IMG/VR virus record: IMGVR_UViG_3300020156_000062
Span: 1-37,970 of that record
Direction: 5' to 3' (one strand)
From: a virus
DNA length: 37,970 nt
Of the stretch, positions 1 to 8,051 are shown piece after piece (the first letter of the stretch is position 1; every line of letters begins with the position of its first letter). A program made the position numbers and the translations under genes. Under the pieces are notes generated by a model. That model had not been told where the DNA came from and made no database searches. It saw nothing but the letters and a program-made list of their open reading frames with translations.

Positions 1-157
1 GTCCGCTGCTGGCTACTCCGGCCATGCGTCCGCTGCTGGCTAATACGGCCATGCGTCCGCTGCTGGCGAATACGGCCATGCATCCGCTGCTGGCTACTCC
101 GGCCATGCGTCCGCTGCTGGCTACTCCGGCCATGCGTCCGCTGCTGGCAAATACGGC
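1..157 (+). repeat. 27-bp coding tandem repeat, left part
   Basis: There is a partial unit at 1-22 and full units at 23-49, 50-76, 77-103, 104-130 and 131-157. Each unit reads CAT GCG TCC GCT GCT GGC, then two variable codons (TAC TCC, GAA TAC, AAA TAC or TAA TAC), then GGC. Only one constant-part base differs (GCA for GCG at 80-82). The array continues at 37684-37970. Near-identity at the DNA level suggests recent expansion or gene conversion, so the copy number in the assembly may be wrong. Confidence 0.95.
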
Positions 158-343
158 CATGCTGTAGTTCTCGGGCTGGAAGGCACAGCCCGTTGCGGTG
201 AAAATGGCGCTTTGATCCTCACTTATTGGGACGGTTCAAGAAGACGTCACGTGATCGGTTACGCTGGCGAGAATGGTATCGAAGCAGGTAAATGGTACAA
301 GCTTAACGACAAAAACGAACTGGAAGAAACCAAGGTTTCATAG
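1..343 (+). CDS. DUF7666-type tandem-repeat protein, C-terminal part (gene begins at 37243)
   Basis: This is the 3' part of a gene that starts at 37243 and crosses the probable circular junction. Base 1 is the third base of an Ala codon. Five full 27-bp repeats (23-157) encode nine-residue units HASAAGxxG, and a non-repetitive 61-residue C-terminus follows (from 158, TAG at 341-343). That tail contains a WDGSRRRHVIGYAG stretch and a KWYKLN motif, which I recall as the usual end of DUF7666-type repeat proteins in phages and bacteria. If the 12-bp terminal overlap is collapsed, the whole protein is about 352 residues: 147 N-terminal, 16 repeats and 61 C-terminal. One unit carries an in-frame TAA at 41-43 (TAA TAC where sister units have GAA TAC or AAA TAC). 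This is either a real nonsense change or a repeat-assembly chimera. The family's molecular function is unknown to me. Confidence 0.75.
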
Positions 344-363
344 GTGGAATACATATAATAGCC

Positions 364-393
364 ACCGGGGGCGTTCCCGCTCCCGGTACTTTT
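364..393 (+). terminator. Rho-independent terminator after the repeat-protein gene
   Basis: A 10-bp stem (364-373 with 378-387, one G-T wobble) closes a TTCC tetraloop and is followed by a T-rich tract (390-393). It lies 20 bp after the TAG at 341-343, so the repeat-protein gene ends its own transcription unit and the replication genes downstream need another start or read-through. Confidence 0.85.
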
Positions 394-418
394 CTCAATC
401 ACTTTTAAAGCTATCACA

Positions 419-529
419 GTGGAATATTTATATACAACATCGAACCTCATTACCGCGATCATCATTGCCGCATTCTGGACATGCTCAACAGTCGCATTTT
501 ATTACAGAACTAAATACGGCAAACAATGA
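419..529 (+). CDS. Very small membrane protein (36 aa, GTG start)
   Basis: A 36-codon frame starting with GTG at 419. A hydrophobic stretch at about residues 9-28 (LITAIIIAAFWTC) could be one transmembrane helix, and the tail is short and basic. Its TGA (527-529) overlaps the next ATG (526-528) in an ATGA arrangement typical of translational coupling, which is the main reason to believe it. It lies just after the terminator at 364-393, so it may be the first gene of the replication operon. Tiny hydrophobic phage proteins in this position often act in host takeover or exclusion, but nothing here shows a specific role. Confidence 0.4.
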   Translation: MEYLYTTSNLITAIIIAAFWTCSTVAFYYRTKYGKQ

Positions 530-687
530 CCTGGTTAGGTTGGGCCGCACTCTGCACACCGGTTGTGTTGCTTCTTGCTGCGGCAATTGGTAAGTCTTTA
601 AAAATACTCGACGATGATACTCCTTGCACACCTGCTGACGGCGACGATGATAATTGGCCTTTTTCTGATAACACGCTTGGCATTTAA
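526..687 (+). CDS. Small single-pass membrane protein (53 aa)
   Basis: The ATG overlaps the stop of the preceding small gene (ATGA). The N-terminus is hydrophobic (residues 4-21, Trp, Leu and Ala rich, PVVLLLAAAIG), followed by a Lys and then a strongly acidic tail with a DDD run and two Cys. This looks like an inner-membrane protein with an acidic cytoplasmic or periplasmic tail. The stop at 685-687 is two bases before the next ATG at 690. Another frame (614-940) overlaps the 3' half and is also partly hydrophobic, so the choice of frame rests on the tight gene chain. No family recognised. Confidence 0.45.
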   Translation: MTWLGWAALCTPVVLLLAAAIGKSLKILDDDTPCTPADGDDDNWPFSDNTLGI

Positions 688-689
688 CG

Positions 690-911
690 ATGGGCGGAAC
701 AATTACCATACAGGTAAAAGGCGTGACACTCGCACGAAGGCACTACAACGGTGTGAACAACAAATTTCTTACAGTGCTGGAAGCAATGTTGTCGCGTATA
801 GACAGCCGTCACGCGATCATTACAGTTGCGCCCGACGTGACAGAATACGAAGAAAGGGAGCACTGTGCGAGTATTCGGGCGCGGCAGTCTCTATCATCAT
901 CGCAATACTGA
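690..911 (+). CDS. Hypothetical protein (73 aa)
   Basis: This frame follows the preceding gene with a two-base gap. The first ~55 residues look like a small folded alpha/beta domain (GGTITIQVKGVTL, then a KFLTVLEAMLSRID helix, then an AIITVAPDV strand). The C-terminus becomes low-complexity Ser/Gln. No family recognised. The position between small membrane proteins and the replication cassette suggests an early gene. The 3' end is overlapped by a competing hydrophobic frame ending at 940, so the last residues are less certain. Confidence 0.45.
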   Translation: MGGTITIQVKGVTLARRHYNGVNNKFLTVLEAMLSRIDSRHAIITVAPDVTEYEEREHCASIRARQSLSSSQY

Positions 912-946
912 CAATCTATTGTTCACTTAAAAAAGCATAAACGAAG

Positions 947-1282
947 ATGAATATCACATTAACTATCACGGCCAGCGAACCGATCCTTGCGATCTTCCAG
1001 GCCTTTGTTGCGGGCGTGCAGTCAACACCACAAACACCTGCACCTAAAAAGGTGCAGGTGAAAGAAACTCCGGCTGCTAAGGAGCTGCCCGCTGCTCCTG
1101 AAGCCCCTGCCGGCGAAGAAAAAGTGACGCTGGAGCAACTTCGCGCTGTGTCACAGGCGAAATCCCAAGCAGGTAAGCGCGACGGCGTGAAAGGATTACT
1201 CGCCAAATATGGCGTTGACCGCATCACAGCCCTCGCTACTGACCAGTACGGTGCGTTCTACGCTGAAATGGATGCGCTATGA
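947..1282 (+). CDS. Small phage protein with C-terminal helical domain, first gene of the replication cassette
   Basis: A 111-residue protein in three parts: a short N-terminal beta/hydrophobic segment (1-25), a Pro/Ala/Lys-rich linker (26-60) and a compact helical domain (about 60-108) with the pattern VTLEQLRAVSQAKSQAGKR and then LLAKYGVDRITAL. I recall such C-terminal domains from small phage proteins encoded just before DUF2800 genes, where the product is left as hypothetical or given an unreliable rRNA-biogenesis name. Its TGA overlaps the next ATG (ATGA at 1279), indicating coupling with the nuclease. A role as a recombination or replication accessory is inferred from position only. Confidence 0.75.
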   Translation: MNITLTITASEPILAIFQAFVAGVQSTPQTPAPKKVQVKETPAAKELPAAPEAPAGEEKVTLEQLRAVSQAKSQAGKRDGVKGLLAKYGVDRITALATDQYGAFYAEMDAL

Positions 1283-2436
1283 GAACGCATGCCCTTCTTG
1301 CACCTTCTTCGGCTTCCCGTTGGCTGGCATGTACGCCGTCGGCCAGGTTGGAAGAGAAGTTCCCGGACAAGGCGGGGCAAGCTGCCCAGGAAGGTACGCT
1401 TGCCCACGCCCTCGGGGAGCTGTTGATCTTTCGCAAACAGAAGATTGTTTCTAAGGCGGTCTTTGAAAAGGAGCTTAAAGGCATCCAGGAAAATGCGCTG
1501 TACGATGCTGCCATGCTGGAGTACTGCGAGCAATATGCGGTCTATATCCTGGAGCAGTACAATGCCGCGAAGGCGCATACGAAAGACGCGCAAATCTTCC
1601 TGGAACAAAAGCTGGACATGACGGACTATGTACCGGAAGGCTATGGTACGGGCGATGTAGTGATCATTGCCGACGGTGTCATGGACATGATCGATCTGAA
1701 GTACGGCAAGGGCGTTCCTGTCTCCGCGGTGGAAAATCGGCAGATGATGCTGTATGCTTTAGGAGCATTGCGGGAGTTTGACTTCCTGTATGATATCCAG
1801 ACCGTGCGCATGACCATATACCAGCCGCGCCTCGACACGATATCCGTTTGGGAGATATCCGTCAATGAGTTACGGCAGTGGGCAGAAGTGGAACTGAAGC
1901 CCCGCGCGGCCATGGCCTTTGAAGGTAAAGGTGAATATGCCCACGGCACCCATTGCCGGTTTTGCAAAGCGAAAGCCGTATGTAAGGCCAACGCTGACAA
2001 GAACCTGGAGATCGCCCAGTACGAGTTCAAGGACAACGCGCTGCTGTCAGACGAGGACATAACCGACATTCTTAACCGCGCCGAGCAATTCAGTCAGTGG
2101 CTTTCCGGGGTGCAGGAACATGCATTCAACGAGGCGCTTAACGGTAAAAAATGGCCCGGCTGGAAACTGGTTGAAGGCCGCAGTAACCGGCGGTACGCCG
2201 ATCAGAGCGCTGTAGCGGACAAGCTGATCAAAGAAGGCTTTAAAGAAGAGACGATCTACAAGCCGAAGGAACTGCTGACGATCACTGCTATGGAGAAGGC
2301 CATCACCAAAAAAGTGTTTGACGCGACACTTTCTGATCTCATCATCAAACCACCCGGTAAGCCTGCACTGGTACCGGAGAGTGATAAACGTCCGGAGCTG
2401 AACAGCGTTGCCAGCGCAATCGAAGATTTTTCTTAA
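1279..2436 (+). CDS. DUF2800 PD-(D/E)XK nuclease with probable Fe-S cluster
   Basis: This 385-residue protein matches the DUF2800 family of phage recombination nucleases related to the AddB/Cas4-like PD-(D/E)XK fold. Visible signatures are GTLAHALGEL near 39-48, a catalytic stretch with D126 and then the MIDLKYGKG motif (D139, K141), and a Q-motif helix (ENRQMMLYALGAL, 152-164). C18 plus C226, C229 and C235 (CRFCKAKAVC) form the one-plus-three cysteine pattern that holds a 4Fe-4S cluster in AddB-like nucleases. The start overlaps the upstream stop. With the adjacent DUF2815 protein it probably forms an end-processing and ssDNA-handling pair during replication or recombination. Biochemical activity is inferred from the family. 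Confidence 0.9.
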   Translation: MRTHALLAPSSASRWLACTPSARLEEKFPDKAGQAAQEGTLAHALGELLIFRKQKIVSKAVFEKELKGIQENALYDAAMLEYCEQYAVYILEQYNAAKAHTKDAQIFLEQKLDMTDYVPEGYGTGDVVIIADGVMDMIDLKYGKGVPVSAVENRQMMLYALGALREFDFLYDIQTVRMTIYQPRLDTISVWEISVNELRQWAEVELKPRAAMAFEGKGEYAHGTHCRFCKAKAVCKANADKNLEIAQYEFKDNALLSDEDITDILNRAEQFSQWLSGVQEHAFNEALNGKKWPGWKLVEGRSNRRYADQSAVADKLIKEGFKEETIYKPKELLTITAMEKAITKKVFDATLSDLIIKPPGKPALVPESDKRPELNSVASAIEDFS

Positions 2437-2454
2437 ACCTTTTAAACAAATACT

Positions 2455-3033
2455 ATGAGCACAACTGCAACAACCGCACCCGGCAAGGTGATTACCGGCC
2501 TGGTCCGCTTCAGCTACCTGCATGCATGGCACCCGGTAGCCATCGACGAGGGAGGGGAAGCAAAATACAGCGCGTCCCTGATCATCCCGAAAGATGACAA
2601 GGAAACATTGGACAAGATCAACGCGGCCATCGAATCCGTGAAAGCCGTCGTTAAGTCAAAGAATGCCGGTAAGCTGCCGGCAAAGTTCAAACTGCCCCTG
2701 CGCGATGGCGACGAAGAACGCCCCGACGACGAGGCATACGCCAACAGCTACTTCCTGAACGCAAACTGCAAGACCAAACCCGGCATCGTTGGCCCAATGA
2801 AGGACAAAGACGGTAAATGGCTCCCCATCACAAACGAGGACGAACTGTACAGTGGTTGCTATGGCCGCGCCTCCATTACCTTCTATGCCTTTGACACCAA
2901 AGGTAACAAGGGTATCGCCTGCGGGTTGAACAACCTGCAGAAGATCAAAGACGGTGAACCGCTCGGAGGCCGCAGCTCTGCTGATAACGACTTCTCCGAC
3001 GATCTCACACTGGAGGACGACGACCTGTTTTAA
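2455..3033 (+). CDS. DUF2815 ssDNA-binding-like protein
   Basis: A 192-residue protein of the DUF2815 family, whose genes accompany DUF2800 nucleases and family A polymerases in many phages and whose members are thought to bind single-stranded DNA in an OB-like fold. Features are an N-terminal core with VTGLVRFSYLHAWHP-like strands, a central AYANSYFLNANCKTKPGI segment, a conserved CYGRASITFYAFD stretch and an acidic C-terminal tail (DDLTLEDDDLF), as in SSB proteins that recruit partners through the tail. It lies 18 bp after the nuclease and probably coats replication intermediates. The functional assignment is by family, not direct evidence. Confidence 0.88.
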   Translation: MSTTATTAPGKVITGLVRFSYLHAWHPVAIDEGGEAKYSASLIIPKDDKETLDKINAAIESVKAVVKSKNAGKLPAKFKLPLRDGDEERPDDEAYANSYFLNANCKTKPGIVGPMKDKDGKWLPITNEDELYSGCYGRASITFYAFDTKGNKGIACGLNNLQKIKDGEPLGGRSSADNDFSDDLTLEDDDLF

Positions 3034-3075
3034 TTCACCCGGCGCGCCGTAACGCGTCTTTTAATCCGCACTCTC

Positions 3076-3264
3076 ATGCAAACCACTTTCACCGATCATA
3101 CGCCGATGCCCTTTGGAAAGTACCGTGGTACCGCCATGGCGAACGTGCCGGCCGTTTATCTCCTGTGGCTGTTCAACAAGGGCTGCGACCACGACGGCGT
3201 AAAGCAGTACATCAACAGTAACCTGGACATCCTGCGCAAGGAGGCATCAAAAGTAACACGGTAA
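3076..3264 (+). CDS. DUF3820 small protein (62 aa)
   Basis: A 62-residue protein containing the short DUF3820 motif: an MPFGKYRGTAMANVP segment followed by YLLWLFNKG. In other genomes this domain is fused to or encoded near exonucleases and DNA polymerases. Its last base is the first base of the polymerase ATG (3264), so the two are translationally coupled. A role as a polymerase or exonuclease accessory module is inferred from this context. The usual database label of quorum-sensing-regulated virulence factor is probably not meaningful here. Confidence 0.85.
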   Translation: MQTTFTDHTPMPFGKYRGTAMANVPAVYLLWLFNKGCDHDGVKQYINSNLDILRKEASKVTR

Positions 3265-5201
3265 TGCACACACTGGCAATTGATATCGAGACATTCAGCT
3301 CCGTGGACATCAAGTCCGCTGGCATGTACAAATACGTGCAGGCTCCGGACTTTGAAATCCTGCTGTTCGCCTACAGCTTCAACGGTGGCCCCATTACCGT
3401 CATGGACCTCGCCAGCGGCGAACAAGTGCCGGAGCACGTGCTGGCCGCGCTGACGGATCCGCAAGTATTAAAAACGGCGTTCAATGCCGCGTTCGAACGT
3501 ACGTGTATCGCTGAATACTTCCTTATCGATCTGCCTGTGAAGCAATGGGAATGTACGATGGTGAAGGCATCAATGCTCGGGCTGCCTCTCTCCCTGGACA
3601 TGGTGGCTAAAGTGCTAAAGCTGGAGGAAGGCAAGAAGGACGGTAAAGCGCTCATCCGCTATTTCTCTATGCCGTGTAAGCCGACAAAGGCTAACGGTGG
3701 CAGCACGCGGAACGAGCCCTTCGATGATCCGGAGAAGTGGAAGCAATTCATTGAGTATAACCGCCGTGACGTTGAGGTGGAGCTTGCCATCCGTGAACGT
3801 ATCGCGTTCTTCACCATCCCCAACACCGAACGCCGCATGTATGCACTGGACCAACGCATCAATGATACCGGCGTCCTGCTGGACCCGGTGCTGATCGACA
3901 ACGCTATCCGGATGGATAATGAGATCCGCGAACGGCTGACAGCAGAAGCGATCGATCTCACTGGTCTGGACAACCCGAACAGCCTCGCGCAGTTAAAGAC
4001 ATGGCTATCCACGGAGACCGGCGGCGCTGTGACATCACTTACCAAAGACGCCATCCCTGTGTTGCTGGAGCAGACAGAGGACGAGACCGTTACCAGACTG
4101 CTGAACATCCGCCAGGAGATGGCGAAGACCTCTGTAAAGAAGTACGAGGCTATGGCCGTATGTATTGGCAACGATAACCGTGCACGCGGGTTGCTCCAGT
4201 ATTACGGTGCGAACCGTACAGGACGTTGGGCCGGCCGACTAGTGCAAGTGCAAAACTTGCCTCGTAACGAGATGAAGGACCTGGACCTTGCCCGGCAGCT
4301 TGTACGTGAAGGCGACCTTGAGATGGTAGAGATACTTTTCGGTAATGTACCTAATGTGCTGTCGCAGCTTATCCGGACGGCCTTCATTGCAAAGCCTGGA
4401 CACCGGTTGCTGGTGGCGGACTTCTCCGCTATTGAAGCGCGGGTAATTGCGTGGTTGGCCGGTGAGCGCTGGCGGCTGGAGGTGTTCAGGACGCACGGGA
4501 AAATCTACGAAGCTTCCGCCGCGCAGATGTTCAAAGTGCCCATCGAGGCAGTGACCAAAGGCAGCGACTTACGACAGAAGGGAAAAGTGTCAGAGCTGGC
4601 GCTCGGCTACCAGGGAGGCCCCAACGCACTGATCGCAATGGGTGCGCTGAAGATGGGTCTGGCCGAAGAAGAGCTGCCGCGACTGGTGAAGATGTGGCGC
4701 AACGCAAACAAGGCAATCGTGGGATATTGGGACACGGTGGATAACGCTGCGCTGGAAGCCGTTGAGACCGGCGCACCGGTGACGATCAGCCACGGCATCC
4801 GCTTTCATGTGCAACACGACATCCTTTGGATCACGTTGCCGTCTGGTCGCAAGCTGGCGTACTACAGACCGCATATCGCTACCAACCGGTTCGGTTCACC
4901 CGCGCTGAAGTACTGGGGAATGGACAAGATATGGACCGTGCAGGATACCTACGGCGGCAAGCTGGTGGAAAACATCGTGCAGGCCATTGCGCGCGACTGC
5001 CTGGCCGACGCTATGTTGCGGCTGGACGCCGCCGGATATAAGATCGTTATGCATGTGCATGATGAGGTGGTGATGGAGATGCCAACAGGTAAAGGTTCAC
5101 TGGAGGAAGTAAACAGCATAATGGGGCAGGCTATTCCCTGGGCGAAAGGCTTGCCGCTCACAGCGGACAGTTACGAGACTTCATTTTATAAAAAGGATTG
5201 A
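3264..5201 (+). CDS. Family A DNA polymerase with 3'-5' exonuclease domain
   Basis: A 645-residue replicative phage polymerase. The N-terminus has the exonuclease I motif (LAIDIETFSS, D7 and E9), then a helical exonuclease domain to about residue 180. The polymerase domain shows motif A (ADFSAIEARVIAW, catalytic D386), motif B (RQKGKVSELALGYQGG from R437) and motif C (HVHDEVVMEM, HDE at 599-601). All catalytic residues expected for an active enzyme are present. The 5'-3' exonuclease domain of cellular Pol I is absent, as usual for phage enzymes. Its TGA is followed immediately by a methyltransferase relic. It would copy the phage genome from primers made by the VapE-type protein downstream. 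Confidence 0.95.
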   Translation: MHTLAIDIETFSSVDIKSAGMYKYVQAPDFEILLFAYSFNGGPITVMDLASGEQVPEHVLAALTDPQVLKTAFNAAFERTCIAEYFLIDLPVKQWECTMVKASMLGLPLSLDMVAKVLKLEEGKKDGKALIRYFSMPCKPTKANGGSTRNEPFDDPEKWKQFIEYNRRDVEVELAIRERIAFFTIPNTERRMYALDQRINDTGVLLDPVLIDNAIRMDNEIRERLTAEAIDLTGLDNPNSLAQLKTWLSTETGGAVTSLTKDAIPVLLEQTEDETVTRLLNIRQEMAKTSVKKYEAMAVCIGNDNRARGLLQYYGANRTGRWAGRLVQVQNLPRNEMKDLDLARQLVREGDLEMVEILFGNVPNVLSQLIRTAFIAKPGHRLLVADFSAIEARVIAWLAGERWRLEVFRTHGKIYEASAAQMFKVPIEAVTKGSDLRQKGKVSELALGYQGGPNALIAMGALKMGLAEEELPRLVKMWRNANKAIVGYWDTVDNAALEAVETGAPVTISHGIRFHVQHDILWITLPSGRKLAYYRPHIATNRFGSPALKYWGMDKIWTVQDTYGGKLVENIVQAIARDCLADAMLRLDAAGYKIVMHVHDEVVMEMPTGKGSLEEVNSIMGQAIPWAKGLPLTADSYETSFYKKD

Positions 5202-5394
5202 TGTTGTCGATGTACGTGGATGGCCCTCTGAATACCCGGTATGTAGCGGAAATGATGGGCTTTCCGAAAAGATGGACGGAATTGCCTTTTCAAAATGGCG
5301 GTCCGAATCCTTAAGAGGATTTGGAAACGCAATCGTGCCACAGGTTACGCTAAAGATATTTGAGGCGATAGAACTTTTTGAAATGCTTTATTAA
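5201..5394 (+). pseudogene. Relic of a DNA methyltransferase C-terminus, frameshifted
   Basis: Between the polymerase and the primase-helicase, two frames encode what looks like the end of a phage cytosine-type DNA methyltransferase. Frame one (5201-5314) contains NTRYVAEMMGFPKRWTEL, matching the typical MMGFP-W-TEL signature near the end of such enzymes. After a single frame change near 5290-5300, the other frame reads SLRGFGNAIVPQVTLKIFEA and stops at 5392-5394, matching the GNAIVPQ motif X region. The catalytic N-terminal parts (SAM-binding and PCQ motifs) are missing, because the relic begins right after the polymerase stop. I read this as a remnant of a deleted methyltransferase gene. 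Translation of a 37-residue peptide from 5201 is possible. Confidence 0.75.
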
Positions 5395-7851
5395 ATGCAG
5401 CAACTGCTCAACATAACACACGACGGACAACTGGAGATAGCCACCGGCCGCAGCCGCAGGGAAACATCCTGGAAGAATAAGGATATACTTTGGTCGGAGC
5501 TGGTAGCAAAGGTCTCCACGACACACCGAACCAGCGAGACGTACAAGGAGTACATGGCTGCGAAAAGGCAGCGGCAGGATGAGTTAAAGGACCACGGCGG
5601 TTTTGTCGGTGGGTACCTGGCAGGCGGCAGGCGTAAGGCCGGCAGCGTGGTGCATCGGCAATTGCTAACACTGGACATCGACCACGCGCAGCCGGGTATG
5701 TGGGAGGATTTCTTACTCACGTACGCCAATGCTGCCTGTGTGTACTCTACACATAAGCACAGCCCTGACAGCCCGCGCCTGCGGTTGGTAATGCCGCTGG
5801 ACCGGCACGTGATGCCAGATGAGTACGTTGCTATCAGCCGTCGCGTGGCTGGTCACCTGGGCATTGACAACTTCGATGATACCACGTTCCAGCCCTCGCG
5901 CCTGATGTACTGGCCCTCTACTTCGAAGGACGGAGAGTACTTCTTTGACTACCAGGATGGCCCATGGCTCTGTGCTGATGAGGTACTGGCGACTTACCAC
6001 GACTGGCGCGACAGCAGCGAATGGCCCGTGTCATCCCGCGCGCATGACATTGTGCAGCGCGCTATCAAGAAGCAAGGCGACCCACTGGAGAAGCCGGGCG
6101 TGGTTGGCGCGTTCTGCCGCACTTACACCATCGCCGAGGCGATCAGCACCTTCCTTACCGACGTGTACGACGAGTGTGCCATGGAGGACCGGTATACGTA
6201 TAAGGAAGGCAGTACATCCGCCGGGCTCGTTGTCTACGAGGACAAGTATGCTTACAGCCATCACGGGACCGACCCGGTGAGTGGTAAGCTGTGCAACTCC
6301 TTTGACCTGGTGCGGCTGCACAAGTATGGCCTGAAGGACGAGGACGCCAGGGAAGGCACACCAGGTAACAAGCTGCCATCGTACACCGCCATGGTGGAGT
6401 TCGCCGTGAAGGACGTAAAGGTCCGCAAGCTCCTGGGCGCAGAGCGCGTGCAGGATGCCTGGAGGGACTTCGAGGACACCGAGCTACCGGACGAGCCGAT
6501 TAGTGATGAGTGGCTGGCGCAGATGGACGTAGATAAGAAAGGTAATTACCATTGTACCACCAACAACATCATGCTGGTGCTTGCCAATGACCCGAACCTG
6601 AAAGGCCGCATCGCCATGAACCTCTTTGAAAAGCGGGAGATCGCCTTGCGGGATCTTCCCTGGCGCAAAGTAACACCTATCACCAGTTACCTGACGGACA
6701 CAGACGACGCCGGCATTCGTCACTACCTGGAGGATACCTACAAGATCACCGGCGTACAAAAAGTAAAAGATGCTATGGACCTGACGGTTAACAAGAACGC
6801 GTTTCACCCGGTGAAGGATTACCTGGAGGCACTGGAGTGGGACGGCGTAGAGCGCGTTGATACGCTGCTGGTGGATTACCTGGGCGCGGCGGACACGCCG
6901 TACACACGGGCCGTTACGCGCAAGGCGCTGGTCGCCGCAGTTACCCGCATATTCCGACCCGGCGCGAAGTTCGACTATGTGTTGACGCTGGTCGGCAAGC
7001 AGGGTATCGGTAAGAGCACCATTATTAAAAAGCTCGGGCGGCAGTGGTATAGTGACAGCTTCGGCACTGTGCAGGGCAAGGAAAGCTTCGAGCAGATACA
7101 AGGCGTGTGGCTGGTGGAGATCGGGGAACTGGCGGGCCTGAAGAAGGCGGAGATGGAGACGATCAAGCACTTTATCAGTAAGCAGGAAGACCGTTACCGC
7201 GTGGCTTATGGCCGGCGTACTGACAACTTCCCGCGGCAGTGCGTGTTCTTCGGCACGACCAATAATCGGGACTTCCTGCGGGATCCCACGGGGAACCGCC
7301 GTTTCTGGCCCGTAGACACGATGGAGCATACGCCCACAAAGGATACGTTCAAAGACCTGACGGACGACGAGGTGGGCCAGGTATGGGCCGAAGCCGTAGA
7401 GCTTTACCGGCAGGGTGAGCCCTTGTTCCTGTCAAAAGAACTGGAGGCAGAAGCCTTTGCCGTGCAGACAGAGCACGCGGAGGTAGACGAGCGCATGGGG
7501 CTCATACAAAAGTACCTGGATACCCTGCTGCCGGATAACTGGGAGGACATGGACGTTTACCAGCGTCGCGGGTTCCTGAATGGTGATGAGCTGGCAGCGC
7601 CGGGTACAAGATTGCGTACGCGGGTTTGTGTGGCAGAGATATGGTGCGAAGTACTGGGCGGTCAACAGAAGGAGATGAACCGCTTTAACACGAAGGACAT
7701 ACACGATATGCTGCGGAAGATCGAGGGGTGGGCGCCATATAAAACAAAGATCAAAACGAGATTATACGGCGTTCAATTGGGGTATGTGCGGTTGCAACAG
7801 ACTGCGGAAGAGGTTGCCACCGTTGCATCAAAGTTGCCACGGACTAAATAG
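5395..7851 (+). CDS. VapE-type primase-helicase (AEP-like N-terminus plus P-loop ATPase)
   Basis: An 818-residue protein. The N-terminal ~250 residues resemble archaeo-eukaryotic-type primase domains of Bacteroidetes mobile elements, with an LLTLDIDHAQP metal-binding motif (D94, D96), then an SPDSPRLRLVMPLDR core. The C-terminal half is the virulence-associated E helicase: Walker A LVGKQGIGKST (about 532-542), Walker B WLVEIGEL (about 572-579), and a sensor segment CVFFGTTNN followed by DPTGNRRFWPV. The family combines primer synthesis and DNA unwinding at phage origins. The start follows the relic's stop codon directly. The 3' end contains GTTGCCAC/GTTGCATC repeats shared with the downstream gap, a possible origin the protein may recognise. 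Confidence 0.92.
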   Translation: MQQLLNITHDGQLEIATGRSRRETSWKNKDILWSELVAKVSTTHRTSETYKEYMAAKRQRQDELKDHGGFVGGYLAGGRRKAGSVVHRQLLTLDIDHAQPGMWEDFLLTYANAACVYSTHKHSPDSPRLRLVMPLDRHVMPDEYVAISRRVAGHLGIDNFDDTTFQPSRLMYWPSTSKDGEYFFDYQDGPWLCADEVLATYHDWRDSSEWPVSSRAHDIVQRAIKKQGDPLEKPGVVGAFCRTYTIAEAISTFLTDVYDECAMEDRYTYKEGSTSAGLVVYEDKYAYSHHGTDPVSGKLCNSFDLVRLHKYGLKDEDAREGTPGNKLPSYTAMVEFAVKDVKVRKLLGAERVQDAWRDFEDTELPDEPISDEWLAQMDVDKKGNYHCTTNNIMLVLANDPNLKGRIAMNLFEKREIALRDLPWRKVTPITSYLTDTDDAGIRHYLEDTYKITGVQKVKDAMDLTVNKNAFHPVKDYLEALEWDGVERVDTLLVDYLGAADTPYTRAVTRKALVAAVTRIFRPGAKFDYVLTLVGKQGIGKSTIIKKLGRQWYSDSFGTVQGKESFEQIQGVWLVEIGELAGLKKAEMETIKHFISKQEDRYRVAYGRRTDNFPRQCVFFGTTNNRDFLRDPTGNRRFWPVDTMEHTPTKDTFKDLTDDEVGQVWAEAVELYRQGEPLFLSKELEAEAFAVQTEHAEVDERMGLIQKYLDTLLPDNWEDMDVYQRRGFLNGDELAAPGTRLRTRVCVAEIWCEVLGGQQKEMNRFNTKDIHDMLRKIEGWAPYKTKIKTRLYGVQLGYVRLQQTAEEVATVASKLPRTK

Positions 7852-8033
7852 GTCATGCAACCTTTTAAACTCACTACGTTTATAGGTTTTGTAGGAAAGT
7901 TGCCACAGTTGCATCAAAATACTATAACTAAGTGAAAAGAAGAATTAGAGAGAAATATACATACACGTAACTCTCTAAACCCGCCCCCGCGTAATGCGTA
8001 AGAAATTCAGGCAACTAAGGCAACCGTGGCAAC
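7813..8033. repeat. Iteron-like GTTGCMWC cluster, candidate replication origin
   Basis: GTTGCCAC occurs at 7813-7820, 7833-7840 and 7899-7906, and GTTGCATC at 7822-7829 and 7908-7915. Inverted copies are GTGGCAAC at 8026-8033 and shorter GGCAAC at 8010-8015 and 8019-8024. Between them is an AT-rich stretch (about 7916-7975) bounded by a perfect 8-bp inverted repeat (TTAGAGAG at 7945-7952, CTCTCTAA at 7971-7978). The cluster spans the end of the primase-helicase gene and most of the 200-bp gap before the VRR-NUC gene. Repeats on both sides of an AT-rich region beside the primase-helicase gene fit a phage origin. They could instead be operator sites. Confidence 0.5.
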
Positions 8034-8051
8034 CGACAAAAACAAACGACA

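Noticed and set aside
614-940. A 108-codon plus-strand frame with hydrophobic ends overlapping 526-687 and 690-911
   Set aside because: It conflicts with two frames joined by tight stop/start coupling, and its middle is an Arg/Ser-rich stretch without protein-like pattern. Its hydrophobic C-terminus (to 940) remains a small doubt.
6484-7329. Long minus-strand frame opposite the VapE ATPase domain
   Set aside because: The plus strand holds Walker A and B in frame, and the minus frame has no domain pattern.
7855-7935. 26-codon frame in the gap after the primase-helicase
   Set aside because: It overlaps the repeat boxes, is very short and has no start context or pattern of a protein.
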